A stretch of DNA of 5,461 nucleotides, from NCBI GenBank assembly GCA_008501655.1, contig QQUK01000198.1:1-5461 (forward strand). Direction: 5' to 3'. Positions 1 through 5,461 of this stretch are shown piece after piece. Positions within the stretch are counted from its first letter, which is position 1; each line of letters begins with the position of its first letter. The position numbers and the translations under genes were made by a program. Origin of the DNA: Calditrichota bacterium. GTDB lineage: Bacteria > Zixibacteria > MSB-5A5 > GN15 > FEB-12. Below the pieces are notes generated by a model that was given only the letters and a program-made list of their open reading frames with translations, was not told where the DNA came from and did no database searches.

Positions 1-1004
1 AGGATTTTCAGTTTTTCCGCGAGGTCCGGGGCATTTTCCGGTTCAAAGAGCAGACCGGTTTTGTTATCTTCGGTAATCTCCGGAGTACCACCAGAGTTCG
101 TCCCTATAACCGGTAGACCTGATGCCATTGCTTCTATTGTAACCATTCCAAACGTTTCGGCACTTGATGTTAATATAAATATATCGATTGCTTTGTACGC
201 TGCTTCAATCTCTTTGAAGTGCTCTCTCAGATGGATTTTTTTAATGAGATTATATTCGGTAATCATCTCTTCGATTTTTTTGACGTACTGGTCATGTTCG
301 TTTTTTGATTTATCACCTACCAGGAGGATTTCGATATCATACTCCTGCTGAATCAGGAGGTGGGCTGCTTCGATAAGGGTATGCTGACATTTTTTAGGGT
401 CAATTCTCCCTACAAAACCGAGTATGGTTTTATTAAGTGGAAGTTTTAAAAGTTTTCTGGCTTCTTCCCTGCTTCGTTTTGGTTCAGTAAAACGGTCAAG
501 TTCGATTCCGAAGGGAACAACCGAGATTTTTGATTCCGGTATTGAGGTATACTCTACCAGTGATTTTTTAAACATATTGAGCGGGGCAATCCAGCAATCA
601 AGTCTACTGTAGATAACTTTATGAATCAGATCTTTTTTATTGGCACCTAACTGCATATGCTGCACGTATGCGGTTTTAATCGAATCTTTCATCATAATTT
701 TTATCAGCGCAAGGAGAGGAAAATTTCGATTCAAGTGAAACAGAATTATATCAACATTATTTTCTGTCAGAGATTTTTTAAGTTTGGCAGCATTTTTCAA
801 ATCAGAAAATTTTGATTCTGATATAAACGAAATTAACGGCAGAGAAGTTTTATAAGCTTCGCTATAAAGTTGTGAATCGGGGTCGGCGTACAGCAGAATC
901 CGGGAGCCGGCTTCCTGCATCCAGAGGGCAATCCTCAGGACATTCATTTCAAGACCACCCCACGATTTTGACGGGCAGAAAAATGCAATAGTTTTTTGGT
1001 TCAT
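1..1004 (-). CDS. GT4-family glycosyltransferase, C-terminus cut by window edge
   Basis: I translated this frame by hand from the ATG at 1004. It stays open for 334 codons to the left edge, so the C-terminus is missing. The product looks like a retaining GT-B enzyme of family GT4, which moves a sugar from a nucleotide donor onto a lipid-linked or LPS-type acceptor at the cytoplasmic face of the inner membrane. Visible marks are the N-terminal acceptor-side motif SWGGLE (residues 14-19), the domain-junction segment VVPFGIELDRF (162-172), the start of the donor-binding Rossmann fold at GFVGRIDPKK (196-205), and the diagnostic E-x7-E pair E283/E291 within SAETFGMVTIEAMASG, followed by GGTPEI (305-310). 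GT4 enzymes are usually about 350-400 aa, so perhaps 20-60 residues are lost. No Shine-Dalgarno sequence sits at normal spacing. The donor and acceptor cannot be told from sequence; the neighbours suggest LPS or surface glycan synthesis. Confidence 0.92.
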   Translation of the reverse strand, partial: MNQKTIAFFCPSKSWGGLEMNVLRIALWMQEAGSRILLYADPDSQLYSEAYKTSLPLISFISESKFSDLKNAAKLKKSLTENNVDIILFHLNRNFPLLALIKIMMKDSIKTAYVQHMQLGANKKDLIHKVIYSRLDCWIAPLNMFKKSLVEYTSIPESKISVVPFGIELDRFTEPKRSREEARKLLKLPLNKTILGFVGRIDPKKCQHTLIEAAHLLIQQEYDIEILLVGDKSKNEHDQYVKKIEEMITEYNLIKKIHLREHFKEIEAAYKAIDIFILTSSAETFGMVTIEAMASGLPVIGTNSGGTPEITEDNKTGLLFEPENAPDLAEKLKI

Positions 1005-1046
1005 GAATTGATAATAGAGATTTTCACCTGAGAGAGAAAGAAAAAA

Positions 1047-1295
1047 TTATTCGGATTCAGCGGTTTCGGTCTGTTCTTCCGGTTTATCTTTAACCAACAG
1101 GGCGACCGGAATAAGTACCAGATAGCCGAGTACCAGAAGAATCGGAGCCATTGTGATATCACCGCTGCCGAGCAGGAAGAAACCGATTATAATGACTATC
1201 ATGGCAATACCGAAGAAGATGTAATTTTTCTTGCCGTAAGGCCATTTCAGTTCATCGTGACTGTTTGCATTTGATTTGTTGTTTTTTGTCGCCAT
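1047..1295 (-). CDS. small two-TM membrane protein, DUF3098-like
   Basis: This 82-residue protein has a polar, lysine-rich N-terminus (1-18), then WPYGKKNY (18-25), a first hydrophobic helix (about 25-43), a tight turn GSGDI (43-47), a second helix (about 48-67) and an acidic C-terminal tail (70-82). The positive N-terminal side suggests a hairpin with both ends in the cytoplasm. The pattern of GKKNY, then a helix ending in GFFLLGSG, then MAPILLVLGY resembles DUF3098, a family of unknown function common in Bacteroidetes and relatives. As I recall, those genes often sit beside ftsX or uppP, which is not the case here. The match is from memory of the family pattern and was not searched. The gene stands 60 bp from the upstream ligase and 42 bp before the GT4 gene. 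No Shine-Dalgarno sequence precedes the ATG, but a promoter-like sequence lies just upstream. Function is unknown. Confidence 0.8.
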   Translation of the reverse strand: MATKNNKSNANSHDELKWPYGKKNYIFFGIAMIVIIIGFFLLGSGDITMAPILLVLGYLVLIPVALLVKDKPEEQTETAESE

Positions 1296-1305
1296 AACTT
1301 ATTTC

Positions 1306-1334
1306 AGTAAAAAGGAATTAACACTCATTGTCAA
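1306..1334 (-). promoter_or_regulatory. possible sigma70-type promoter for the small membrane protein
   Basis: Reading the minus strand, a perfect -35 hexamer TTGACA occupies 1334-1329. After exactly 17 bp comes TTTACT (1311-1306), a 4/6 match to the -10 consensus TATAAT. It lies in the largest intergenic gap of the window (60 bp), oriented toward the small membrane protein and the GT4 gene. Transcription would begin near 1299, leaving only a few untranslated bases before the ATG at 1295, which fits the lack of a ribosome binding site there. The weak -10, and the fact that some Bacteroidetes use a different promoter consensus, keep confidence modest. Confidence 0.4.
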
Positions 1335-1355
1335 GATTTTTTACTCTTTATCCGG

Positions 1356-2600
1356 TTATTGGTTTCCTACTTTTTCATTATTCTTTGCTTCTTTTGACAC
1401 AAAAGGGAAAAGTCCAAAGGCAAAAACAGCCATTAAAAACTGTCTGACTTCTTCATCAGCGAAGGTCGCTTCGGTCAAAGAAGTACAGAAAAAGGCAATA
1501 CCTGCTAATATAGCGGCTGTGAGGTACATTTTGTACTTTTCAAGGTGTTTCTGTTTATATATGCCAGCAAGCAGATATTTAAAATAAAGGAACCAGAATG
1601 CAGCAAAAAAGAGCATTGCCGGGATTCCACCGATAGCTGCAATATTTATCAGGTCATTATGAGCGTGGACATGGATTCTGTGTCCGGGCATATTTTCCTC
1701 AAAAGTCTGATAAAAATTCCCCTGGCCAACGCCGAATAGCGGGTTTTCGGTAATCATCACCCCTGCATTTTTCCAGATATAAAAACGGCTTGCCTCATTT
1801 CCTTCGGCAAATTCTTTGTTTATCCGGGTGGAAATTCTTTTCTGCAGGTTTGGTTGGGTATAAATAAATGAAACCGCTCCGACGGCTAAAACAATGATTG
1901 CATACACAGCATATTTTCTGAATTTCATAACAGCAAAAATAAGTACTGTTATGAGCAGTGTCAGAATCGGTCCATAGCTGTATGAGTAGAGAGTTGCAAA
2001 AGCTAAGAGGAAATAAACGAATGATAATGAAATTTTTTTGAAGAAACTAAAATCTTTAAAATTAAATAGCAGGTATCCGACGACAAATGCTAATGCAGTA
2101 ATTGTATAGTTTCCGAATGTTAGTCTGTGCGGAAAAAACCCTTTGGCGATATATCCGGAATCAAACGCTTCATACAATTCTGTTTTAAACCAGTGGACTC
2201 CGGTGAAATGCTGGATGACTCCATATAGTCCGATAATAAATAATGCGGTAAATAATGATGCTGTGATTTTTTTGCGGAATGATTCTTTCTGCAGAATATA
2301 GATTCCTATCGGTATAGCGCAGAAGAGCCATTCCTCTTTAAGAATCAAAAGTGATGCAAGCGGAGTATCGCTGAATAATGCTGAGAGAATCATCCAGAAA
2401 ATATACAATCCGATCGCGATGTAGAACTTTGAAAGAGCACCTGCGAATGGATTCTCTTTTCGTAAAAAGATGATGACAATAAATAGAAAGAGAGAAACGC
2501 CTAAGGAGATTTGAGCAACAGCAATTGAGAAAGCAGTTGAAACTATAAACAGAGAAAAAAAGAAGAATAAAAAGTCTGAAAGAATCCGGAGATAGATCAT
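1356..2600 (-). CDS. O-antigen ligase / polymerase-like polytopic membrane protein (Wzy_C type)
   Basis: This 414-aa inner-membrane protein has roughly eleven hydrophobic helices (about 9-47 as two, 58-77, 88-103, 113-130, 165-180, 188-205, 211-226, 229-247, then 318-340, 357-374 and 385-402). One large hydrophilic loop, about 248-316, should face the periplasm. That loop carries the Wzy_C/WaaL signature: SRFYIW (271-276), then NPLFGVGQGNF (286-296), then HVHAHNDL (310-317). The family uses conserved arginine and histidine residues in this loop to move undecaprenyl-linked glycan onto lipid A-core or onto another chain. Ligases and Wzy polymerases share this architecture and cannot be separated by eye; related enzymes also glycosylate proteins. 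Length is normal for the family. The start codon directly follows the stop of the gmhA-like gene (TAAATG), with no well-spaced Shine-Dalgarno sequence and no other in-frame ATG before residue 70, so translation is probably coupled. Confidence 0.88.
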   Translation of the reverse strand: MIYLRILSDFLFFFFSLFIVSTAFSIAVAQISLGVSLFLFIVIIFLRKENPFAGALSKFYIAIGLYIFWMILSALFSDTPLASLLILKEEWLFCAIPIGIYILQKESFRKKITASLFTALFIIGLYGVIQHFTGVHWFKTELYEAFDSGYIAKGFFPHRLTFGNYTITALAFVVGYLLFNFKDFSFFKKISLSFVYFLLAFATLYSYSYGPILTLLITVLIFAVMKFRKYAVYAIIVLAVGAVSFIYTQPNLQKRISTRINKEFAEGNEASRFYIWKNAGVMITENPLFGVGQGNFYQTFEENMPGHRIHVHAHNDLINIAAIGGIPAMLFFAAFWFLYFKYLLAGIYKQKHLEKYKMYLTAAILAGIAFFCTSLTEATFADEEVRQFLMAVFAFGLFPFVSKEAKNNEKVGNQ

Positions 2601-3188
2601 TTAGAAAAGACCGCTTTCCACCAATCCTACCAATGTATGAATAATAAAGATATGTTCTTCCTGAATACGCTGAGTACTTGGATGGGGGATGACGATTGAG
2701 CGATCGACCATTGAGGCGAGTTTACCACCGTTTCCACCTAATAAGCCAACAGTGATGAGTCCTTTGTCCCGGGCGATTTTGACAGCGTTGATTATATTTT
2801 CAGAGTTCCCCGAAGTTGACATGACAAAAAGCATATCCCCTTTGTTACCGAGACCTTCGACCTGACGGGAAAAGATATTTTCAAAGCCGTAATCATTGGC
2901 TGCAGCTGTCATAACCGATGGGTCGACCGCAAGGGCAATTGCCGGAAGTGATTGTCTGTTTTTATCGGCTGAGAGGCGGACTATCATTTCAGCTGCAAAG
3001 TGGGATGAATCGGATGCTGAACCGCCGTTACCGGCTATCAGAAGTTTACCGCCGGAACCGATTACTCCGGAGATTACGTCAGCTGTTTCAAGGATAGAAT
3101 TGCCAAGTTGTTCGATTACAGATTTACGCAAGATGGCACATTCGTCGCCTATCATTTTCAGTTTGGCAAGTTTTTCATCGTTTGTCAT
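2601..3188 (-). CDS. gmhA: sedoheptulose-7-phosphate isomerase (phosphoheptose isomerase), SIS domain
   Basis: The 195-aa product matches GmhA, a cytosolic zinc enzyme that converts sedoheptulose 7-phosphate to D-glycero-D-manno-heptose 7-phosphate, the first step of ADP- or GDP-heptose synthesis. It is a single SIS domain of normal length (E. coli about 192 aa). Phosphate-binding motifs are GNGGSASD (53-60) and STSGNSEN (124-131). Other family marks are LPAIAL (81-86), ANDYGFENIFSRQV (97-110) and RIQEEH (174-179). The zinc ligands of E. coli GmhA (His61, Glu65, Gln172, His180) appear here as H63, E67, Q176 and H184, so the active site looks intact. Later pathway genes (hldE, gmhB, hldD) are not in the window. 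The start overlaps the GGGPS stop by 4 bp, and the next gene starts directly at its stop. The intact metal site and the glycan gene neighbours favour GmhA over DiaA-like SIS proteins. Confidence 0.93.
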   Translation of the reverse strand: MTNDEKLAKLKMIGDECAILRKSVIEQLGNSILETADVISGVIGSGGKLLIAGNGGSASDSSHFAAEMIVRLSADKNRQSLPAIALAVDPSVMTAAANDYGFENIFSRQVEGLGNKGDMLFVMSTSGNSENIINAVKIARDKGLITVGLLGGNGGKLASMVDRSIVIPHPSTQRIQEEHIFIIHTLVGLVESGLF

Positions 3189-3955
3189 GCAGGTATAGAC
3201 TCCTTGGTATGTACTGCCTGAGAAAATTCATAGAGTTTCTCAAGGGAAAGTTCTTTTTCTAAAATGTTTCCGACAACAATAAAAGATGCACCGGCATCAA
3301 TTCGTTCGGTACAAGCTTCGGGAGAAGTCAGTCCTCCTCCGGTGATTATCGGAATATTCGTATATGATGCAACCGCCTGAATCATTTCGACCGGTACAGG
3401 GTATTTTGCCCCGGAGCCAGCTTCGAGATATGCAAGTTTCATTCCCATATATTCGGCAGCCAGGGCGTGGGCACAGGCTATATCGTATTTATCACGGGGG
3501 ATTGGATTTGTGCCGGAGATAAACTGCACCGATGTCTGGGGTCCTGATTCGATTAACATATAGGCAGTCGGTATCGGTTCAATATTACAGCGTTTGACTA
3601 TCGGGGCACCTTTGACCTGTTCATCTATCAGATATGCAGGGTTGCGACCTGAGATGAGCGAGGAAAACAGGATTGCATCGGCATGGGGAGTGATTTGGGC
3701 AAAAGAACCGGGGAAGATAATAACAGGAACATCGGATTTTTCTTTTATCTCTCTGACTATATCGGAAAAATTAGTGTTCAGCATAAAGGAAGTTCCGACC
3801 AGAAGAGCATCCACACCGCATTCCATTGCAGATTCAGCAAGTTCCAGATAGTTGTTGCCGGATGATTTGTCCGGGTCGATGAGGACTAAAAAGCCTCCGC
3901 CCCGTTTTTCTTTTTTGTCGATCAGATATTGGAATATCGAATCATTTTGCATCAT
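3185..3955 (-). CDS. geranylgeranylglyceryl phosphate synthase-like prenyltransferase (bacterial GGGPS, group II)
   Basis: This 256-aa TIM-barrel protein belongs to the GGGPS/PcrB family, which joins a polyprenyl diphosphate to sn-glycerol-1-phosphate, giving the first ether bond of archaeal-type lipids. Family motifs run in order: LIDPDK (25-30, acidic metal-binding segment), VGTSF (53-57), IIFPGS (79-84), ADAILFSSLISGRNP (92-106), IPTAYMLIESG (128-138), NPIPRDKYDIA (150-160), LAYLEAGSGA (174-183, part of the glycerophosphate pocket), TGGG (205-208) and VVGN (227-230). The SGRNPAYLI and PIPRDK stretches resemble the group II enzymes of Bacteroidetes and some archaea rather than Bacillus PcrB. 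Prenyl chain length (C20 or longer) cannot be read by eye. No G1P dehydrogenase or UbiA-type second prenyltransferase is in view. The gene is locked between alaS and gmhA by two 4-bp ATGA overlaps. A second ATG directly follows the first (3952-3950) and has better Shine-Dalgarno spacing, so the true protein may be 255 aa. Confidence 0.93.
   Translation of the reverse strand: MMQNDSIFQYLIDKKEKRGGGFLVLIDPDKSSGNNYLELAESAMECGVDALLVGTSFMLNTNFSDIVREIKEKSDVPVIIFPGSFAQITPHADAILFSSLISGRNPAYLIDEQVKGAPIVKRCNIEPIPTAYMLIESGPQTSVQFISGTNPIPRDKYDIACAHALAAEYMGMKLAYLEAGSGAKYPVPVEMIQAVASYTNIPIITGGGLTSPEACTERIDAGASFIVVGNILEKELSLEKLYEFSQAVHTKESIPA
3200..3205 (-). promoter_or_regulatory. Shine-Dalgarno sequence for gmhA, long spacing
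   Basis: The minus strand reads AAGGAG at 3205-3200, the clearest ribosome binding site in the window. The spacer to the gmhA ATG at 3188 is 11 nt, longer than the usual 5-9. No in-frame ATG, GTG or TTG lies between the site and that ATG, so the ATG remains the best start. The site lies inside the end of the GGGPS coding sequence and would act alongside the 4-bp stop/start overlap. Confidence 0.55.
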
Positions 3956-5461
3956 GCATCCTTTGCTATGATATTTTTAGCAGTCTCAAAAAGTTCTTCC
4001 GGTTTTGATTCATTATCAACAGAACCCTGAGCAAAGTTCGGTTTTCCACCGCCTCTGCCTCCGAATTGAGCAAGAAGTTCTTTGGTAAGATTACCTATAT
4101 GTATTCTACTCTCTGTTGCTGCTTTGGAAGCTGCTCCTACGTAGGTCATTTTATCATCAACCAGACCTAAAGCAACTGCAACAACCGGATCGTTTGCTTC
4201 TTTTTTTGAGTCAATCCATGATGCCATTGTATCTCTGTCGGTTTCACCAAAGAAATGAGTATAGAATATTAATCCGTTTATCTCTTCTTCATTGCCGACC
4301 GATGTACCGGCCCCGGCAAACATATTTGCTTTGACTTTTTTCAGTTCTTTCTGCAACTGTGAATTCTGTTCTTTCAGAGCCTGGATTCCTTCTAATAGTT
4401 CCGGTTCAGGTCGACCGATGATTGAGGCAGCCTCTTTGCGGTTTTTCTGAGCATCAATCATAAATTTGATAGCTTCTTCACCGGTGATAGCTTCGATTCG
4501 GCGGACACCTGAGGCGATACCGGTTTCAAGGGTAATAAAAAACGGTCCTATCTGAGAGCTGTTGTTTACATGTGTACCACCGCAAAGTTCTTTTGAAAAG
4601 GTTCCAACGGAAACAACGCGGACATTGTCATCATATTTTTCACCAAAGAGTGCCATAGCACCGGTTTTTTTGGCATTTTCGATATCCATGACATCGGTAT
4701 TGACATCGGTAGCTTTGAGAATTTCGCTGTTTACAATCTGTTCAATGCGTTCGATTTCCTCATCGGTCATCGGTTGATGGTGGGAAAAATCAAATCGCAT
4801 TCTATCCGGACCGACGTAGGAACCGGATTGTTTGATATGCGGACCGAGAACCTGACGGAGAGCGGCATGAGTCAGATGAGTGACGGTATGATTCCGCATG
4901 ATTGACCAGCGTCGGTCTGCGTTTACTTCGGCGGTTACAGATTTGTCATTATTGGCATCACCAGAGTTTCCATTTATAAATTTGCCAAGGTGGATATAAT
5001 AGTTTTGGTGATTCATTACCATATGAACTTCAAATTCAAAAGAATCAGCATAAATTTTCCCGATGTCACCTACCTGACCTCCGGATTCAACATAAAAAGG
5101 AGATTCTTTTAATATGAGGGCACCGTCATCGGTGTCAGTTGAATTAGCAAAGATAAGTTCCGTTTCAAGTGTAAGAGTATCACGATTAAAAATTGTTTCG
5201 GACAGGTTTTCCATCAACGGTTTGAATTTTTCAAGAAGTATCAGGGCAGCATCTGCAGCATCGGCTGAGAATGTTGCGGCAGCTCTTGATTTTTTACGCT
5301 GTTCTTCCATCGCTTGATTAAAACCGGTTTCATCCAGGGTATAGCCTCTCTCCTCAGCCATTACCTCGGTTAAATCGTATGGAAATCCGTAAGTGTCATA
5401 GAGCATAAAGACGGTATTCCCGGGGATTATCTTCGGATTTTTAACAACCGAATGATAAATA
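3952..5461 (-). CDS. alaS: alanyl-tRNA synthetase, C-terminal part (5' end outside window)
   Basis: The frame is open from the right edge to the TGA at 3952-3954, giving about 502 codons. The first visible residues (IYHSVVKNP) precede the internal ATG at 5406, which is not the real start. AlaRS charges tRNA-Ala with alanine in the cytosol and clears mischarged Ser/Gly. Counting from that internal Met, one sees LYDTYGFPYDLT (2-13), the editing-domain motif FYVESGGQVGD (104-114), the zinc-site pairs HTVTH (H173/H177, near 4876-4890) and CGGTH (C275/H279, near 4570-4584), the segment GAMALFGEKY (249-258), and a helical, probably coiled-coil stretch (about 335-362). The C-Ala domain ends with GGRGGGKPNFAQG (449-461). 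All editing zinc ligands are present. Typical bacterial AlaRS is about 875 aa, so the class II catalytic core and most of the tRNA-recognition domain lie beyond the window. The stop overlaps the GGGPS start by 4 bp. Confidence 0.97.
   Translation of the reverse strand, partial: IYHSVVKNPKIIPGNTVFMLYDTYGFPYDLTEVMAEERGYTLDETGFNQAMEEQRKKSRAAATFSADAADAALILLEKFKPLMENLSETIFNRDTLTLETELIFANSTDTDDGALILKESPFYVESGGQVGDIGKIYADSFEFEVHMVMNHQNYYIHLGKFINGNSGDANNDKSVTAEVNADRRWSIMRNHTVTHLTHAALRQVLGPHIKQSGSYVGPDRMRFDFSHHQPMTDEEIERIEQIVNSEILKATDVNTDVMDIENAKKTGAMALFGEKYDDNVRVVSVGTFSKELCGGTHVNNSSQIGPFFITLETGIASGVRRIEAITGEEAIKFMIDAQKNRKEAASIIGRPEPELLEGIQALKEQNSQLQKELKKVKANMFAGAGTSVGNEEEINGLIFYTHFFGETDRDTMASWIDSKKEANDPVVAVALGLVDDKMTYVGAASKAATESRIHIGNLTKELLAQFGGRGGGKPNFAQGSVDNESKPEELFETAKNIIAKDA
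3959..3964 (-). promoter_or_regulatory. Shine-Dalgarno-like site deciding between two GGGPS starts
   Basis: The minus strand reads AAAGGA at 3964-3959, inside the last codons of alaS. It is only 3 nt from the first ATG (3955-3953) but 6 nt from the adjacent second ATG (3952-3950). Normal spacing favours the second, while the first gives the classic ATGA overlap with the alaS stop. The two starts differ by one methionine. Confidence 0.4.

Noticed and set aside
61..612. Open frames on the plus strand (61-351 and 424-612)
   Set aside because: Both lie antisense within the GT4 gene, whose minus-strand frame carries clear family motifs. Their translations are low-complexity, rich in serine and isoleucine, with no recognisable domain.
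1005..1046. Promoter directly before the GT4 gene (TATTAT near 1016-1011)
   Set aside because: The hexamer resembles a -10, but the sequence 17 bp upstream matches the -35 consensus at only 2 of 6 positions. Low-complexity T/C sequence explains it.
1030..1060. Rho-independent terminator after the small membrane protein (T-run after the TAA on the minus strand)
   Set aside because: A run of six T follows the stop, but no GC-rich inverted repeat precedes it, so no stem can form.
1276..1739. Plus-strand frames over the ligase gene and the intergenic gap
   Set aside because: They are antisense to the ligase-like gene, show no motifs, and have no plausible ribosome binding site or gene context.
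2896..3865. Plus-strand frames antisense to gmhA and GGGPS
   Set aside because: The minus-strand frames encode intact, well-conserved enzymes. The plus-strand peptides look like complement artefacts.
4116..5317. Plus-strand frames antisense to alaS
   Set aside because: The opposite strand is unambiguous AlaRS editing and C-Ala sequence, and these short frames have no support.
5404..5406. ATG at 5406 as the alaS start
   Set aside because: The frame continues open to the right edge, and the residues before it fit AlaRS. This Met lies in the middle of the protein, next to the LYDTYGFP motif.
1..5461. CRISPR array, insertion sequence, tRNA or tandem repeat
   Set aside because: I saw no regularly spaced repeats, terminal inverted repeats, transposase motifs or cloverleaf-like segments. 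Almost all of the window is accounted for by six minus-strand genes.

Overview
The window looks like part of the chromosome of a Gram-negative bacterium, most plausibly a member of the FCB superphylum (Bacteroidetes and relatives, including candidate phyla such as Marinimicrobia, Zixibacteria or Cloacimonetes). Three observations support this. LPS-type envelope genes (gmhA-like isomerase, O-antigen ligase-like protein, GT4 glycosyltransferase) are present. There is a bacterial group II geranylgeranylglyceryl phosphate synthase (GGGPS) homologue. A two-TM small protein resembles the Bacteroidetes DUF3098 family. The placement is inference from gene content; no rRNA or phylogenetic marker was compared. 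Base composition looks moderately AT-rich and even across the window, with no visible break that would suggest a recent insertion.

All six genes lie on the minus strand, so the window reads from right to left. At the right edge is the C-terminal half of alaS (linker, editing domain, C-Ala domain), whose catalytic N-terminus lies outside the window. Its stop overlaps the GGGPS start by 4 bp (ATGA). The GGGPS stop overlaps the gmhA-like start by another 4 bp ATGA. The gmhA-like stop directly abuts the start of a polytopic O-antigen ligase/polymerase-like protein (TAAATG). These four genes are packed as one transcription unit. A 60-bp gap follows, holding a plausible sigma70-type promoter placed almost against the next start codon. 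Next come a small two-TM protein, a 42-bp gap, and a GT4 glycosyltransferase that runs off the left edge.

Functionally, a housekeeping tRNA synthetase is joined to envelope glycolipid genes. GmhA makes the heptose precursor used in LPS inner core or other surface glycans. The Wzy_C-type membrane protein would join or polymerise lipid-linked glycan. The GT4 enzyme would add a sugar. The GGGPS homologue would make a prenyl ether of glycerol-1-phosphate, the first committed step of archaeal-type ether lipids, and is the most notable gene here. No mobile elements, CRISPR arrays, tRNA or rRNA genes were seen. The plus strand has no convincing coding sequence.
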